Shown: in pieces, positions 35,293-47,845 of the stretch
How positions within the stretch are numbered: the stretch's first letter is position 1
How the letters are laid out: every line of letters starts with the position of its first letter
Assembly (NCBI RefSeq): GCF_963966145.1
Contig: NC_091046.1
Span: 32,426,001-32,490,000, forward strand
Origin: Tenebrio molitor
Taxonomy: Eukaryota > Arthropoda > Insecta > Coleoptera > Tenebrionidae
Length of the DNA stretch: 64,000 nt
Direction of reading: 5' to 3'
Made by a program: the position numbers and the translations under genes
The notes under the pieces: generated by a model
What the model saw: the letters and a program-made list of their open reading frames with translations, nothing else
What the model was told of the DNA's origin: nothing
Database searches by the model: none

Positions 35293-38012
35293 TAGTAAGA
35301 CCTCGTTATTTTGACAATAAACCTTTTAATTTTGTATGTCTACATCTTGTTGTTTTTAAATGTTGTCAACGTCTGCTGACAATTTCTGTGTAAATTTCAA
35401 CCGACGACTTTCAAATTATTATGCCCTTATTAATTTTTTGTATAGCAGCCGGTTCGGATGCTGATTGAAATTTCTTTGTTACGATTAATTTTAAATGATT
35501 TATTGATGCTGTATTTCACATAAGTTACAGTCTTGTCATGTTTCGGAAAAGTTTCGCTCAATGAACAAGATTTGTGTTAGCGAATCTTACACAATAACGT
35601 CGAAGTTCTAAACATATTTTGGATGTATTTATTTCGCGTCAATAGTTTCTGATTTAGTCGTTTGAGTTGATGTTCCAGAACTTAATCTACTGAACAGTCC
35701 GCACATCTTCGCGATATTGTCGCTTCAGTAAACACCACGTTCAGGTTACTGCCTTAATATGTCGAATACATGCAATACAACCTTGTTCCCGTTCTCTTTC
35801 AGACCAACTTTGACGATATCTTTCATTCGACATCAATTTTTAGATTGGTTTTTGCTACAGCCGAAAATCTATTACTAAAATTTTCGACTTTTCTCTTCAA
35901 CGAAATTGTAGATATAAAATCAATGAAGTAATAAATTTAAGGCTCATGTCCTTCTACTCATTTTTTTGAGTATACTGGATAAAGTGTGTCGATAGGAAAC
36001 ACTTCGGATCCCGTCAATTAGTTTTACAAGTTTTGCAACGCTATTCCGAGAAACTTTCACGGCTGATACTTACGAAGTGATGAAATGTATGAAGATATAT
36101 TTATCGAGCCCGTAATTCTTAAAAAATTGTAGCAATTTATTTTTAGCTGAAAACTGTGTAAATTGGCTAGACGATTTATGTCTTGTCACTTTTTCACAAC
36201 CGTACTATAAAACATTTCTTTTAGTAGATATTCATAAACATTCTTGACGAAAATATCTCGATACGAAATTACCCATGACAGTCACCTTTAAAACAACATA
36301 TATTTCAGTCACATAAAGTTTTTATGGATAACATTTTTTTTTATATTTAGTCATTTCTTTTGGTTTTATTGATATCAATTAAGAGCTACGTGGTCATGCA
36401 ACAAAAAGATTATCTCATAAATGTATCATTTTTACCAGTTCTTTACTGGTATTTATTTGGTTATATTTCACAATTGTAATTTCAGTGCGTAAAACATTTG
36501 TTTATGGTGAAAAAAGTAATACATAAAAATTAAAAATCATATGAAACTAATGCATAAAGTGTCTTTTTTTAACTTATGATAGGATTCCCATTTGTAAAAA
36601 AAAGGCAGTATTTTATTATTGCACTTGTTGCAGAAAATACTATTTTCCTTCACGTTAATTGTTGAAAATATCATATTATACAGCCTTACTATCTGAGTAT
36701 CAAAATATTTTAAAATAATTTAGACATTTACTGAAACTGTCGGAGTAAATAAAGGAACTAAGCTGCAAAAGATTTTAGAGTAAAACTATGAGAAAAAAAC
36801 AATTGAGTGCATTGAAATTTTGGTGGATGCGCCGGACTGGAAAATTATACAATTTGATTTATTAAATTCAGTTATCGGAGTTGAATTATGACTTTATATG
36901 GAGTTATGACTTTATATGGAGTTCAGTGTAATTTACTGATTTAAATCTAAATATTCTGGTTTTGTCACAATGGAAACAATCACCAATTCCGGAAGCTTTA
37001 ATTATGCATATTGTATATGCAAACTGACACCGAGCGTAATTTATGGCAAGGAAACAATCTGGAGATAGTACTAGCGGGTGGTTTTATGGCCCGCCGAGCT
37101 TCAATTCTACCCAAGTGCATATATCCGAGTTCCGTTGTCATCTTGTCTATGTTAACAATTCAGATTGCATGTTTTATCACCATACTCTGCACAACCCTTT
37201 TTACAACTACGTATTTGTTTACAAAAGAAATCTTAAAATAAGCAGTACACTAGATAAAAGTACAACAGCCGAGGTGGAATATTTAAACTGCAATTATAAT
37301 TTCGGTTAAATGGTAATTAGGATAGTATATGGGTATTCTGTAAGTGGCAGAATTTTACCATTTTTCAAGTTTCTTTTGCTTAGAATGCTGCAAAGCACAC
37401 CCGTAATTAGACTTGAATAATGGCATTCTGCATTTACATGTCTCTCAGCTCTAAAAAAGAAAATAGCTGCAGGAAACTCGGGAAAGTTACCGTGCAACCT
37501 TAACGTTCACAGATGATTAAATCCGTAGTACGACGGATACGATTATTGCAATAACAACATGAAGTTTGTATAATTAAATTTATGATACATGCGTCGTGCA
37601 TTAATTAGAAATAAACTTCGCTGTGCGGTAATTGTTGTTATTCGAGACTGTACGACGGCAGGAAAATAAATGGTATAATAAATTGGTTAGGCTTTTATGT
37701 TACTATTTCTAAGGATTCTGCAGTTCTACGGAATCACGCAGAAAGCTGCTGCGTAATTACGAATTGCGAACTCAACAACTGCAATACATAATGTCTTGTT
37801 GGAAGCATGCAGAAGCTAATTAATGTTGACTTCAATACTCAATAGGTTATATATAGACAACAGATGTACTTACATAGTATGTACATCATTTTCTATTTAT
37901 AATTTGTACATTTTAATAGAAATTTAGGGGGTCATTCACAAAACCCGGTAAGAGCTCGATAAGACATTGCAATTCAAAACCATGACAACTGATATTGTTG
38001 TACATAGCATTG
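35293..38012. other. Intronic spacer
   Basis: A tandem GGAGTTATGACTTTATAT duplication sits near 36878..36920. Two overlapping + frames (37011..37309) have somewhat better composition but no recognisable domain. I do not call a gene. Confidence 0.35.
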
Positions 38013-38288
38013 TACCGGGATATCAAAAATTATCTTGGTCAAAGGTGGTCATGAATTTGTGTCAAAGCATTTTTTGAACGTCAAAATCAATTTTCGAGAG
38101 CACTTACCACACTTTGCAGTAATGCCGAAGGATTTTTATGCATGTGTTACCAATTGTGTTGATGTGTTTTGCAAAACTGGCTTTGTGACTCATAAAATAG
38201 GTGCTGGTAGGCCAATCGTCACACTAAATAAGTTGAGACGAACGTTTTCCAACCACCTTTGACCAAGATAATTTTTGATATCCCGGTA
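38013..38288. mobile_element. 276 bp MITE with 37 bp perfect TIRs
   Basis: TACCGGGATATCAAAAATTA..TCTTGGTCAAAGGTGGT at the left and its exact complement ACCACCTTTGACCAAGATAA..CCGGTA at the right. The ends coincide with TA, so a TA duplication is likely. The arms look undamaged, suggesting recent movement. The 75-codon frame within is incidental. Confidence 0.85.
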
Positions 38289-38604
38289 TTTGGCGTTTCG
38301 TTAAGGATTTGCAAATTATCTGAATTGCTTTGAATCTACCCCTTAATCTACTCCATGCAGTTTAGTACAATACAATACCAAAATGTTACATATTTCCTGC
38401 TGCAATAATCTGCAGTAGCAGAATCCTACGAAATAAACAAAATATATTATTTTGTAGATACAATATGATAAAAAGAGAAGATATAAAGACGGGTAAGGAA
38501 AACAAAATTTGCTGTAAACGCCCGACGAAACTTAATAAACTGTCAATTTTGACATTTACGAGAATTCATTCGAGAACACAAAATATTTACGAAAGAAACA
38601 TTTT
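38289..38604. other. Spacer
   Basis: Nothing supported. Confidence 0.3.
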
Positions 38605-38903
38605 TTAAATTAAATCAACCTTATCTGTTATAATTTCGGCAAAACTGCTGTTCATCATAGTTTGTATGGTTGAAGCTACGCCGCACGTTTTTTTTTTGTA
38701 GCCGCCCCTTATCTCTTTTTGTTGAACATTTTGTACAGTTGGCGTGGAAAACCACACAAATTTTGGATGTGCCGCCAGCCTTACAACGTTAGACAAACTA
38801 GTAGACAGATTTCCACTGCCGCCAGTATCCCCACCTATGGGCGATAGTAGTCTCACTAATGTTATAAGGCTTGCGGCACATTCAACCACGTCACCAACGC
38901 CAA
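38605..38903 (-). CDS. Possible terminal exon, unidentified protein (tentative)
   Basis: Read on the minus strand, a possible acceptor GATATTATACAG is followed by an open frame of about 99 codons to a stop at 38605. The peptide runs GVGDVVECAASLITLVRLL, SPIGGDTGGSGNLSTSLSNV, then VRLAAHPKFVWFSTPTVQ and ends EIITDKVDLI. The composition (Gly, Val, Ala, Leu spread evenly, amphipathic segments) looks more like real coding sequence than the other frames in this intron. I recognise no family and found no upstream exon. A retrocopy fragment or chance frame is possible. Confidence 0.3.
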
Positions 38904-39250
38904 CTGTATAATATCAAGTTATCAAATAAATTTCAGCTCAGTTATCCATAAAAATGTTAACCTTCTCTGTGATTGATCCAAACAAACAAATGAATGTATT
39001 GCACTCATGAACTATCAGTAATTATTATTTTAATATGTGGTTCATTAGTTCAGAAACACAAATTCCTTTCATTGCAGTAATGGCACAACCCAAAAAGGCT
39101 ATTTTCAAGTTACTACAGGTGTCAGGATGGCAAATCAGTCTTCTTTCCAGCGGCAACATCTGTCTATTTAGAACTTTAGGATTGTTACACGGCCGAAGAA
39201 GTGGCTATTCTACGTTCTGCTTCCACAACAAGGGAAACTTTAATAGTTAT

Positions 39251-39372
39251 TTGTATCACAAGGCCAGAAACTGCACGTTTGCGAGCATGAGTACGGTTTG
39301 CAAATACGAGTCGATAGACGAGTATTGTAAGTACGAATGCTCGCAAAACAGTTTCTGGACGTGTGATACACA
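39251..39372. repeat. Nested palindromic element
   Basis: TTGTATCACAAGGCCAGAAACTGCACG pairs with CAGTTTCTGGACGTGTGATACACA. GTTTGCGAGCATGAGTAC pairs with GTACGAATGCTCGCAAAAC. The core AATACGAGTCGATAGACGAGTATT is a hairpin itself. The overlapping frames on both strands are artefacts. Confidence 0.75.
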
Positions 39373-39734
39373 AAATTTTTCATGCCGACTTCTGCGGATT
39401 TTTGTTAAATGGAAGTTAAAGCACTTGTTTTAATAATTGGTATTAGGGACTTTTTTTGTGTTGGCAACACTTACATTTAAACATTTAAATTTTAAAATCA
39501 ACATCGCTTTAGTTAAATATTGCTTCTTTGTACGTTGTTATAAATAGAAAAACATTTTTAACGAGCCATCCACAGAACAAACATTGACGTTTGATAGAAT
39601 TCTGATAACAAATGCCAACCGAAACCGATGACAACTCGAAATCCCTACTTTTAGCCGGACTAGGCCGGCAATGCATGTGTTTCTGGATTTCGAGATCTGT
39701 AATTTACCAAATTCCGGCCGGCGCGGCGGCACGA

Positions 39735-40030
39735 AATAGTAGTTTATTTAACGAGTTCGTGTGTAAATTGGGCTTTTTTTGGCATGAGTGGGCCAGTTTA
39801 AAACGCGAGTGAATCGAGCGTTTTAAAGGCCCACGAGTGCCAAAAAAGGCCAATTTACCCAAAAACGAGTTGAATACAATATTTTTTTGTTCGACGAGCC
39901 CCTTAAAGGCTCCAAAACGCTTAAAACCTTTAAAATTTGCTTGACGTTTGGTTTTGACAAGTTGTGACATTTATCAAAATCCGTTCACACAGGAGAAAAT
40001 TGTCAAATTCTGACAGTGTCGAACAAAAAA
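39735..40030. repeat. Palindrome-bearing repeat family, copy 2 (also 23262 and 58870)
   Basis: The head is AATAGTAGTTTATTTAACGA then GAGTTCGTGTGTAAATTGGG. The palindrome TTTTTTTGGCA..GTGCCAAAAAAGG has the core AAACGCGAGTGAATCGAGCGTTTT. The tail TTTGACAAGTTGTGACATTT..ATCCGTTCACA..AATTCTGACAGTGTCGAAC is shared by all three copies. No coding. Confidence 0.75.
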
Positions 40031-43000
40031 CACATTTACCTCAAAACATAATTTTTCGGTTTGACCACTATAAATAGCGGTCCATGAGCGAATTAATTAT
40101 TTCACTGCTATTACTAACTTCCCTAAAATAGATTTCGAAACTGTTATACTCATTTTTTATATCTTTATATCAACACTTGTGTTTTCAAGATTCAAACAGG
40201 CTCCCGATGTTCGATACTCGGGGCTTTGTTTGTACTAATAACTTACAGATGTGATGTATTTCTGTAACTTAAATTTATTTCACTAGATTAATTCTCTCAG
40301 ACAGCAGATAGCTATGCAGCTATTAATTATAAGACAACATTTAACTCCTTCAAAGCTAGCAACTTACAGATCTATTCGGCAGACCGTGATTAAATAACTT
40401 TTTGAAGAATTAGACAGTCGCACATTTACATTTAGACTTTTTTTTTAATACTTAACCTCAAAAATCAATCAAAGGAAAATATTCTATGGGCAGCAGTAAG
40501 TTTTTTAAGATTAAATAGTACATGTACAAAAAAATTTGCACTCGATTTGTCAGTAATAATTCTACGATTTGAATACTTACAGGTAATCATTCAAGTAAAA
40601 CGTAATTCATGATATCTTATAACAAAATTTTTAAATTTCTAAAAATACTTGACGGGGTGGATTATTAATTGTGAAGAGAAATGTATTTTATTATCCGACT
40701 TTTTAGCAATGCAGATTCTGTATACTTTAAAACTGCCCAAGTTTAATTACCATGTTAATCTGAAAAATTGGCCCCTCTTTGTTACTTTACAATTATGTTC
40801 GGTGTTCAATAAATCTGAACCTAATAAGTAATTCATGATTTAATAATTATTAATTGAACTACAGTGGAAACTGTAAAGATCAAGTAGAGAAGAGAAAATT
40901 GAATTTTTCCTCTAAGAGGCAGCCGACGTTGTCAAAATGGATTAACAGTGAACTAATTAAAAAAGTTTAATTATTTTTTAATTGCTTTTATGTTAGATAC
41001 TGTAAATAAAACTAAAACCCAAAACCGTTCGCTCACGTGAAATGAACTAAATGTTATTATTTAGAAGCCGGCGCGTAATTAATTTGGGTTGATAATTTGA
41101 CACGCATTTAATTGGACGACTACATTGTGTAAAATTACTGTTTTTAGATGTGCACAGTATAGGAATTATAGTAATAAAATATGCATTGCTTTCTAATGAA
41201 ATTACCGGAACCTAATGCACGCACGATACCACTTTAATACAATTATCTAGCACTGACATGCAGAATTGGGTTAATATACTTACCATCAGCTCTGAAAGTG
41301 AGGCTACAATATTTAAGAAAAGTTAGGTAAACTTTACAAAATGTGCAAAAAAACAAACTAAGTATGTGGTATAGATATTGAAGGTGTCGCAATAACTTAT
41401 CTAACTTTTTAAAATTACACTGATGGCACTGCAAGTTTTAAATGAGATAAAAAAAACTAAACACATTTTAGAAACTTGCATCTTGAAACTTCAAAAAAGG
41501 CTAATGCTCATATTTATCCATGTACTAATTTTAACGAGCGAGAAATCAACGTTTGTATAAATATGAACTTATAACATATTAGTCATATTACATTTCAGCA
41601 TTGCCATTTAAATTTTAAAATTAGATTTTGATAATAATGCCAAATGAACCTACGTTAGAAATGAACAAGAATGATGAACCGCAGTGAGCAACCCAAACTG
41701 AGAATAATTGTGCAAACACTTTCAGACGATCGCTATCTTGCAGAAACTACATTTTTTGCAAAGATATTATGGTTTAAAAGGGTTAAGTACTTTTTCTTGA
41801 AGCGCTCAACAAATGAGTTAGGAGAGTGTGCCATTTTGTTCTCGTCACCTCATCTCGGCTTTAATTAGTAGAAGTGCAAACATTAATTTCCAGAAGTGTG
41901 TATGCGGTTTCAAATGAAACATTACTGCTCTGTACACTGTGTAGTTCTCCCTTAATGAAAAAATAGTGGTGCTTCTGAAACGTTGTCGAATTAATTCTCT
42001 TTCCTTTCTTCCGTTACTCCTGTCCTTCGGTTTATGGTTCCGTAATTAGTCACAACGACTATATTAGAAATTTTCCCCAGGAAGAACCGAAATCATAACA
42101 ACCTATCATTGAACACCAAAATGGTGTCATTGTACCGAATGTCAGAGAGGGTAGATCGTTTACTAAAACGATAAGAGATCCTTTCCGTGCTAAGCGGAAT
42201 TACCGGAAATGTGTTATTACTGTTGACCCCACCTGTGACCGTTACGCTACTTGAAACGTTTAACAGCAGGAATACCGGAACTACAAAGTGTGATTTGGGT
42301 GGAATTGCATTGTGGTTTATCGCTTCAAATTTCAACACGCTTTCGTGTTGTTCTATTTTTGATCTGCATCAGACCACTACAAAATTAAAATTATTTCTCC
42401 CAATCGATGAAAACAATTCCAACAATTCATATTTCCGAAAGCTATTTTGAAATACAATTCAGTTTTAGTGGATGCCGTCGCAGTTATAAAACCTTTCCAG
42501 AGGTATTTGAGACGATATCGTTAAAGTAAATGATCATCCCAGGAAAAGAAACGAAAGCGGGAACATACAAATCGCTTTAAACAATTGGCCCTAAAATTTA
42601 TTTTAGAATATTCTTCACGATGATCCTCGCTGACGTTTACTGAGCTTTTCGTGTATGAAGAATTTGAACGCTGTCGCGACGAATATTATTCATTTATGCC
42701 GCAAATACCGTTTAAGCCATTTTAATAATGTGGCACGTCGCGGTGACGACACTTTTTCGAGTCATTTAACAACAGCAAAATGTCAAAAGTCACATAAAAA
42801 GGATAACAGCAACAGCCCCACATGTCTGGTGCATGTTTGCAGCTTTATCGTAGAAAGCACAGTTTACCGTGAAATCGCCGACAAGGTAAAGTTTCCAACC
42901 TGAACTGCATACACAATAAAGATAATTGGTTTTATTTCTACGCCGTATGTCAGAAAATGTGCATTCCGTATGCATAAAGAACACCATCAAAAAGTACTCT

Positions 43001-43048
43001 TTGCAGCTGCGGAATTCTAATCCATCTAACACTTCATTTCCGTTCCAG
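40031..43048. other. Intronic spacer up to exon at 43049
   Basis: Mostly AT-rich. From about 42000 onward the composition becomes less AT-biased, with paired open frames on both strands (42093..42450 and 42655..42903). None shows a domain or a splice arrangement fitting the Ig gene. The intron ends ATTTCCGTTCCAG. Confidence 0.4.
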
Positions 43049-43408
43049 ATGCACCAAAGAAAGCCTATCTTATGATCGACAACAGAATCTTGGACCCCGG
43101 CAATCCCTTCATTCCCGTCAAAGAAAACGCCGATCTTACTGTGGCCTGCGTGGTGGACGAGGGCAACCCAAAGCCTTCGCTGTCCTGGGAACTCAACTTG
43201 GGTTCCTTAGCTTTATTGGATGCCCCAGAGGTGCCTCTTGACGTTCTCAACATCACCGAAACAATTCGGGATCAAAAAGTTGGTGCCAGGAACGATGCGA
43301 GGTTGGCGAGAGTGCAAAGAGCCCACCATAATGCCACTTTGACCTGTTACGTACACCACATCGCGCTTGAACAGCCACTCAACGCTTCAGTTCTCTTGAA
43401 TGTCCAAT
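43049..43408 (+). CDS. Second Ig-domain exon of the same IgSF protein
   Basis: This 360 bp exon follows the acceptor TTTCCGTTCCAG and ends before the donor GTGAGTACT. It is phase 1 at both ends. With the last G of exon 26889..27299 it gives a Asp codon, so the join reads LTIL-D-APKKAYLMIDNRI. The domain has PFIPVKENADLTVACVVDEG (first Cys), NPKPSLSWELNLG (Trp) and ARLARVQRAHHNATLTCYVH (second Cys), ending LNASVLLNVQ. This is a C2/I-set-like fold, and the GNPKPxLxW strand is usual in IgSF adhesion receptors such as sidestep, nephrin and related proteins. Sequons NIT, NAT and NAS are present. The next exon was not found in the window. The DxGxYxC form is replaced by RAHHNATLTC, which also occurs in the named families. 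Confidence 0.88.
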
Positions 43409-45148
43409 GTGAGTACTTACGTTCGATTTAAATGAGGTTTCAAATGCAAATCTCCCAACATAAACTATTCGGAAAATTTAATTCGATTATCTCACAAGTT
43501 CCGATTTATTTTGATAGTTCGTTCGATTAAAAGTGAAATGGAATTACTCAAAGTTTTTCAAGATTTTTCGCTCAGACTACGTATACAGGATACAAGTCCA
43601 GATATAAATGGGCTAGTGTCACTAGAGAGGATTGAGATGAGCTCCTTTGATTTACTATCCTTTCTTTTAACGAAGCTTTTCCATTACCAATCAATATTGC
43701 GTCCGTTGTTATTCTTTGAATTCTTCTCTCAACGAGATCGTTTTCGAAAAGATAAAATTCATGTGACTGTTTACCATTATGAATGTGATGTATGTAGATG
43801 ATATGTAATATGCACAAATTATTAAGTTTTTTGACATGTGTATAACTAAAATAACTCACATTTTTATGGTTAAATTGATAATAAAAATTCCAACAAATCT
43901 TAATATGTGCTGAATTGTCGTTGAAACATCACATATAGAAAATATTATGGCAAATTCCACGAAGTTTTGTTCCCCCAACACAAGACGTTTAAGCATTACA
44001 TATTACTATTTTTTTTTGGCTATACAAGTACATACTTTCTTTACAAATAAAATTTAGTTTATAATGTAATGACTAATAGATTTTTAATAAAGGTAAGAAA
44101 TGGTTTGTTATTAATTAATATTGTATTTATATTAGTTAAAAGCAATCTATACTACCATATTACAAATATCAATGTTTAGGAGTTATTTTTAACAAAATCA
44201 AGCATCGCTATTAAAAAACTGGACCATTGTTTGTGATTTACGATTTTTCATGTCTAACTCGTGCGTGTTTAATGTTCACATGGTTCAGGACTATTATGCC
44301 ATTATGTTCCATAAAGGAAAAATATATAAAGAATTCTATTAAAGAAAACTGTTGAGAATATCTTGTTATCACTTATGAATTACGACTTAAATTCAGAAAA
44401 TTTATGTTTTCAGCTAAACATTTTTGCATCCCTACTACGTTTGTCTACGTTTACAATTCTCAATTGTACTTATTTTTAAAGATATTGTAATTAAAGGAGG
44501 AATGGAATTCGTTTGTACAAAAACAAATGGGAAACTAAAATAATCCTTCTAAAGTTGTGTCATCTATTAAAAGTAATAATTTTAAAAAATTGGCGATCTT
44601 TGAGGGATTTTGCGTGGAATTATATGAGCCGACGTGATGAAGATGCTTAATGACTGATCAAAGTATTGATATCAATATAAAGCACACTCATACGTGATTA
44701 AACTACCAACGATGCTGAAAAAAGCTATAAGTTCCCCTACGATTTTTATCCCAAATGAAACTTTATAGTGGTCCGTTTAATATAGAAATTCTGAAGTTTG
44801 CAATAAACATGGGCGTAAAATTTGGTATGCCAGTACCGAACAAATATTTATTAATAGAATAGCGACTACCTTTGAGAATCTCATAATTGAAATTGATGTC
44901 CAAGCTTCACATTTTCCTGATATTTCCACTAGATATAATACATTTATTCTGCAATCATGAGTATTCCTTGGGGCATCTACCACTTGAATTCCATTAAACT
45001 CACTGATCTGAAGTTGCAATTATTTGCCTCCCAGATCTGACCCGATACTCAAAAATGTAATATCCGGGCATCCAGGAATATTTACATTAATTTTTAAATT
45101 CGATCGGGTGAAGGTAATAAAAGTGTCAGAAACAATTTAACGTACGAT
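43409..45148. other. Start of downstream intron
   Basis: AT-rich. The 96- and 95-codon frames on opposite strands near 43511..43859 overlap each other and carry no motif. Nothing else is supported. Confidence 0.4.
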
Positions 45149-45154
45149 TTTATT
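45149..45154 (-). terminator. AATAAA polyadenylation signal of the Cys-rich gene
   Basis: The minus strand reads GTAAAATAAAATCG. The hexamer starts 15 bases after the stop codon at 45170..45172, so the 3' UTR would be very short. Confidence 0.55.
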
Positions 45155-45169
45155 TTACAATTTTTACAT

Positions 45170-45988
45170 TTAGCGGTCTTTTGTAAATATACATTTGATC
45201 CTATGAATCAAATCAAGGTATTTGCACTTTTGCTTATCGCATTCTAATTTAGAAAAAGATTCGTCCGTGCACTTTTTTCCATGTTTATCCTTAACATAAT
45301 TACAATTTCTGTGATAATAAACCACAGATCCACTCTTACAGTGACATTTTTCATACATTTTCTTTTTGTTTTTTTTCTCTCTACATTTTCTACACAGAAC
45401 CATTTCTTTACAAGATGATTTTCTCTCAGTACAAGACGATTTGTTTTTTAAGCATGACATGTGTACACCAACACTAGATGGTTTACTTTTCAAACATGAA
45501 GGTTTAGATGGAGGTGGCAAACAAATTACTTTACTCGGCAAACAGGCCACGGCAATCATATTACAATTTATGGACTTATCACAACAATGACAACAATCAG
45601 TAACCACAGCCTTAGAAATGCATTTCTTATTTGTGTTGTCTTCTACAGGTAATTCAAGTTCCGAACAACATTTGTCCGCATACTCAATCAATTGAAATCC
45701 TTTACACGGGTCTGGAGGTATGCAATAACAAGAAATTGCTTTGTTTTCTTCCGAGCAATTTCTCTTGCTACCTATGATACCCAACTGCTGGCTTTTTACC
45801 GCCAAATGGTACGACTTGATACTGAAGCACTTCGATGGATATTTATTCTTGGGTAAAATTTGGCACCCACTAAAGAAATGTTTATATACTGGAAACGTCT
45901 TTAGATATGGATCAACACAATATATATGATTGACATCTCTGCAATCACAAACCACAGCATGATTTTTCATGCTGTAAATCTTGTGCAT
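45170..45988 (-). CDS. Nested, intronless cysteine-rich protein of unknown function
   Basis: A 272-codon frame runs uninterrupted from ATG at 45988 to a stop at 45170, in the intron after the Ig exon and antisense to it. The product has 32 cysteines (about 12 %) and many lysines. Cysteines come as CxC (CDC, CYC, CHC), CC and CCHCC clusters, plus CRKC. A proline-serine hinge (LPSKVICLPPPSKPSCLKSK) precedes a KNKSSCTERKSSCKEMV repeat-like part and a basic segment (REKKNKKKMYEKC). There is no convincing signal peptide or membrane span, so a cytoplasmic or structural role is more likely than secretion. A second Met lies at codon 7. Single-exon, cysteine-rich genes nested in introns with tiny UTRs recall male germline genes of insects; that is inference. 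I recognise no family. Confidence 0.65.
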   Translation of the reverse strand: MHKIYSMKNHAVVCDCRDVNHIYCVDPYLKTFPVYKHFFSGCQILPKNKYPSKCFSIKSYHLAVKSQQLGIIGSKRNCSEENKAISCYCIPPDPCKGFQLIEYADKCCSELELPVEDNTNKKCISKAVVTDCCHCCDKSINCNMIAVACLPSKVICLPPPSKPSCLKSKPSSVGVHMSCLKNKSSCTERKSSCKEMVLCRKCREKKNKKKMYEKCHCKSGSVVYYHRNCNYVKDKHGKKCTDESFSKLECDKQKCKYLDLIHRIKCIFTKDR

Positions 45989-46028
45989 CTACTTTCAATT
46001 TTGACAGTTGACTGACACATTTAGACAT

Positions 46029-46035
46029 TTTTATA
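46029..46035 (-). promoter_or_regulatory. TATA-like box upstream of the Cys-rich gene
   Basis: The minus strand reads TTATTTTATAAAAATG, with TATAAAA about 41 bases before the ATG at 45988. A start site ~30 bases downstream would give a leader of only ~10-15 bases. In AT-rich sequence such a match is weak evidence alone. Confidence 0.35.
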
Positions 46036-47845
46036 AAATAATACATTCATTCACTGCATAGTATTATTACAAAAAAAAAAACACGAACAAACATTAACCT
46101 TTGAAAAGTACAGTTTTTATTTTTAATATGCAGACAATGTTTTATTGGTTTTATAGCAAATATGAAAATGTGACCAGTGCTTGTGTCTATTGGTTTTAAA
46201 ACTAGCATTTTGTAAAATATTTAACCAATTTACTACTCCATGGCATATTATGCAGGTGATATAGTGTCTCCGCAATGTACAAATGTATCTTCCTGTATGC
46301 ATGTATTGGTAATGGTTTGCTCAAACTTCTTCGTCAAATTAATATTAGTTAAGTACAAGTACTAATACTTTATCTAGAAAAAGTCTTACGCAATATGAAT
46401 AATCTAATAAAAATTTTAATAATAATTGATGCAATCAAATACATACATACATACATATAACCGGCGTTTTTCACTCAAGCGAACTACATATTCAGTTCAC
46501 ATTTACCTCATCAAAATTTTTAAATAAATAGTAAAACTAAAAGTAAATAATAACACATTGTTAACATAGGAGTATTAAGTACGGTGTGATCAAGAATGAC
46601 TGGATCTGTTGGTAACAATGAAATTTGGCAAATTTGAAATTCACAATGAAAGGTTCATTTTTGTAATTACATAAACATTACTGACATAACCAAAAATGTT
46701 TTTAATGTTGTTTCAAGTTAAAAAATCCTGTCAGTGCCAATTACGAGACAAAAAACACCAGCACTTTTCAATTGTATCATTGCCAACAAACTCAGTCATT
46801 GTTGATCACACTGTACCTACTTAATTTAATACCTGAATTTTATTTTCAGTCAAAAAAAAAAATCAGTCAACTCTGTAAACTAGAAAATACTTTAATTTTC
46901 ATTGTCCAAGAAGTTAATATTTAAAACAGTAAATATATTTCCATACCTAATCAAAACAAAGGTTATACGAGTATGTGTATATTAATTTGTATAAAAACAA
47001 GCATAATTAAGTATACATATGCTGTTACCGTGAAGGTTTTTATAATGTAACGTTATTATCGTTAGTAAATATCAAAAACCGACAATGGTAAAGCTAGTGT
47101 TCTTTATATACAGAGTGAAATTGAAATGCATTATAATATGTAAACCATAGTATCTTCAATAAATGAATAAACCGAAAATATGGTTAGCGAGACGCTAATG
47201 GAAGCTCTAATAAATGGAAACATGAACAACCGCAGAGATGCTTTAAAAACAGAGAGTCACAAAACCTTACAAGAATGAAATAGCGCAAAAACACTTCAAA
47301 TACGCAGAGCAAATTGCTCAAAAACACTTTAAATACAGAATGTAACAGAAAAAAGTGCATTTATTTTAACTCGTAATAGTACTCATCAATTACAACAATG
47401 TTTCTAAATAAATTTTCTTGGAATTTGCAAAATTGAATTGCCATTAATTTGTCCCCCTTTATTTTGACGTCCCGTTCACGTTGAATGCAATTTTATAAAT
47501 CTGAAAACTTTTTTGAACAGGAATCGTAAAAACTGAATGTTTTTATTCCCTTCGTATTGCACTTTTCATTCATTGTTTTTTACCAATCAGTATGTTTTGC
47601 AGTAATGTTTTCTCCCGAAATTGCGCCCATGAATAAAAAGGTTTCACTTTTGTTTGTTTTTTGTTACCTCCGTGTTTTATTTCTTTATTAAATGTAGTTA
47701 GATTAAAATCGTTCCATAGGTGGGTAAGCAAATCTTTAGTAAATTTAGATTAATTTTTAAAACCCTTTATCAAAAAAAAAAATATTTAGAAAAGTTGCAA
47801 TAGATGAGTCCTATTACCAGTTAAAATAAATGTACTTTTTTCTTT
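46036..47845. other. Intronic spacer with short ATAC repeat
   Basis: A short tetranucleotide microsatellite, ATAC repeated about five times, lies at 46439..46457. A possible solo mariner-type end (TATACAGAGTGAAATTGAAA) lies at about 47117. No gene was seen. Confidence 0.4.

Noticed and set aside
37011..37309. Two overlapping + frames of 76 and 88 codons
   Set aside because: No recognisable domain, and two frames over the same stretch cannot both be real; insufficient evidence to call either.
39035..39433. Candidate exon after CATTGCAG at 39078
   Set aside because: It is open in more than one frame and its 3' half is a nested palindrome. Joining it to 27299 would skip the well-supported Asp junction to 43049.
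42093..42903. Several frames just upstream of the second Ig exon
   Set aside because: They occur on both strands without splice signals compatible with phase 1, and no domain is seen.
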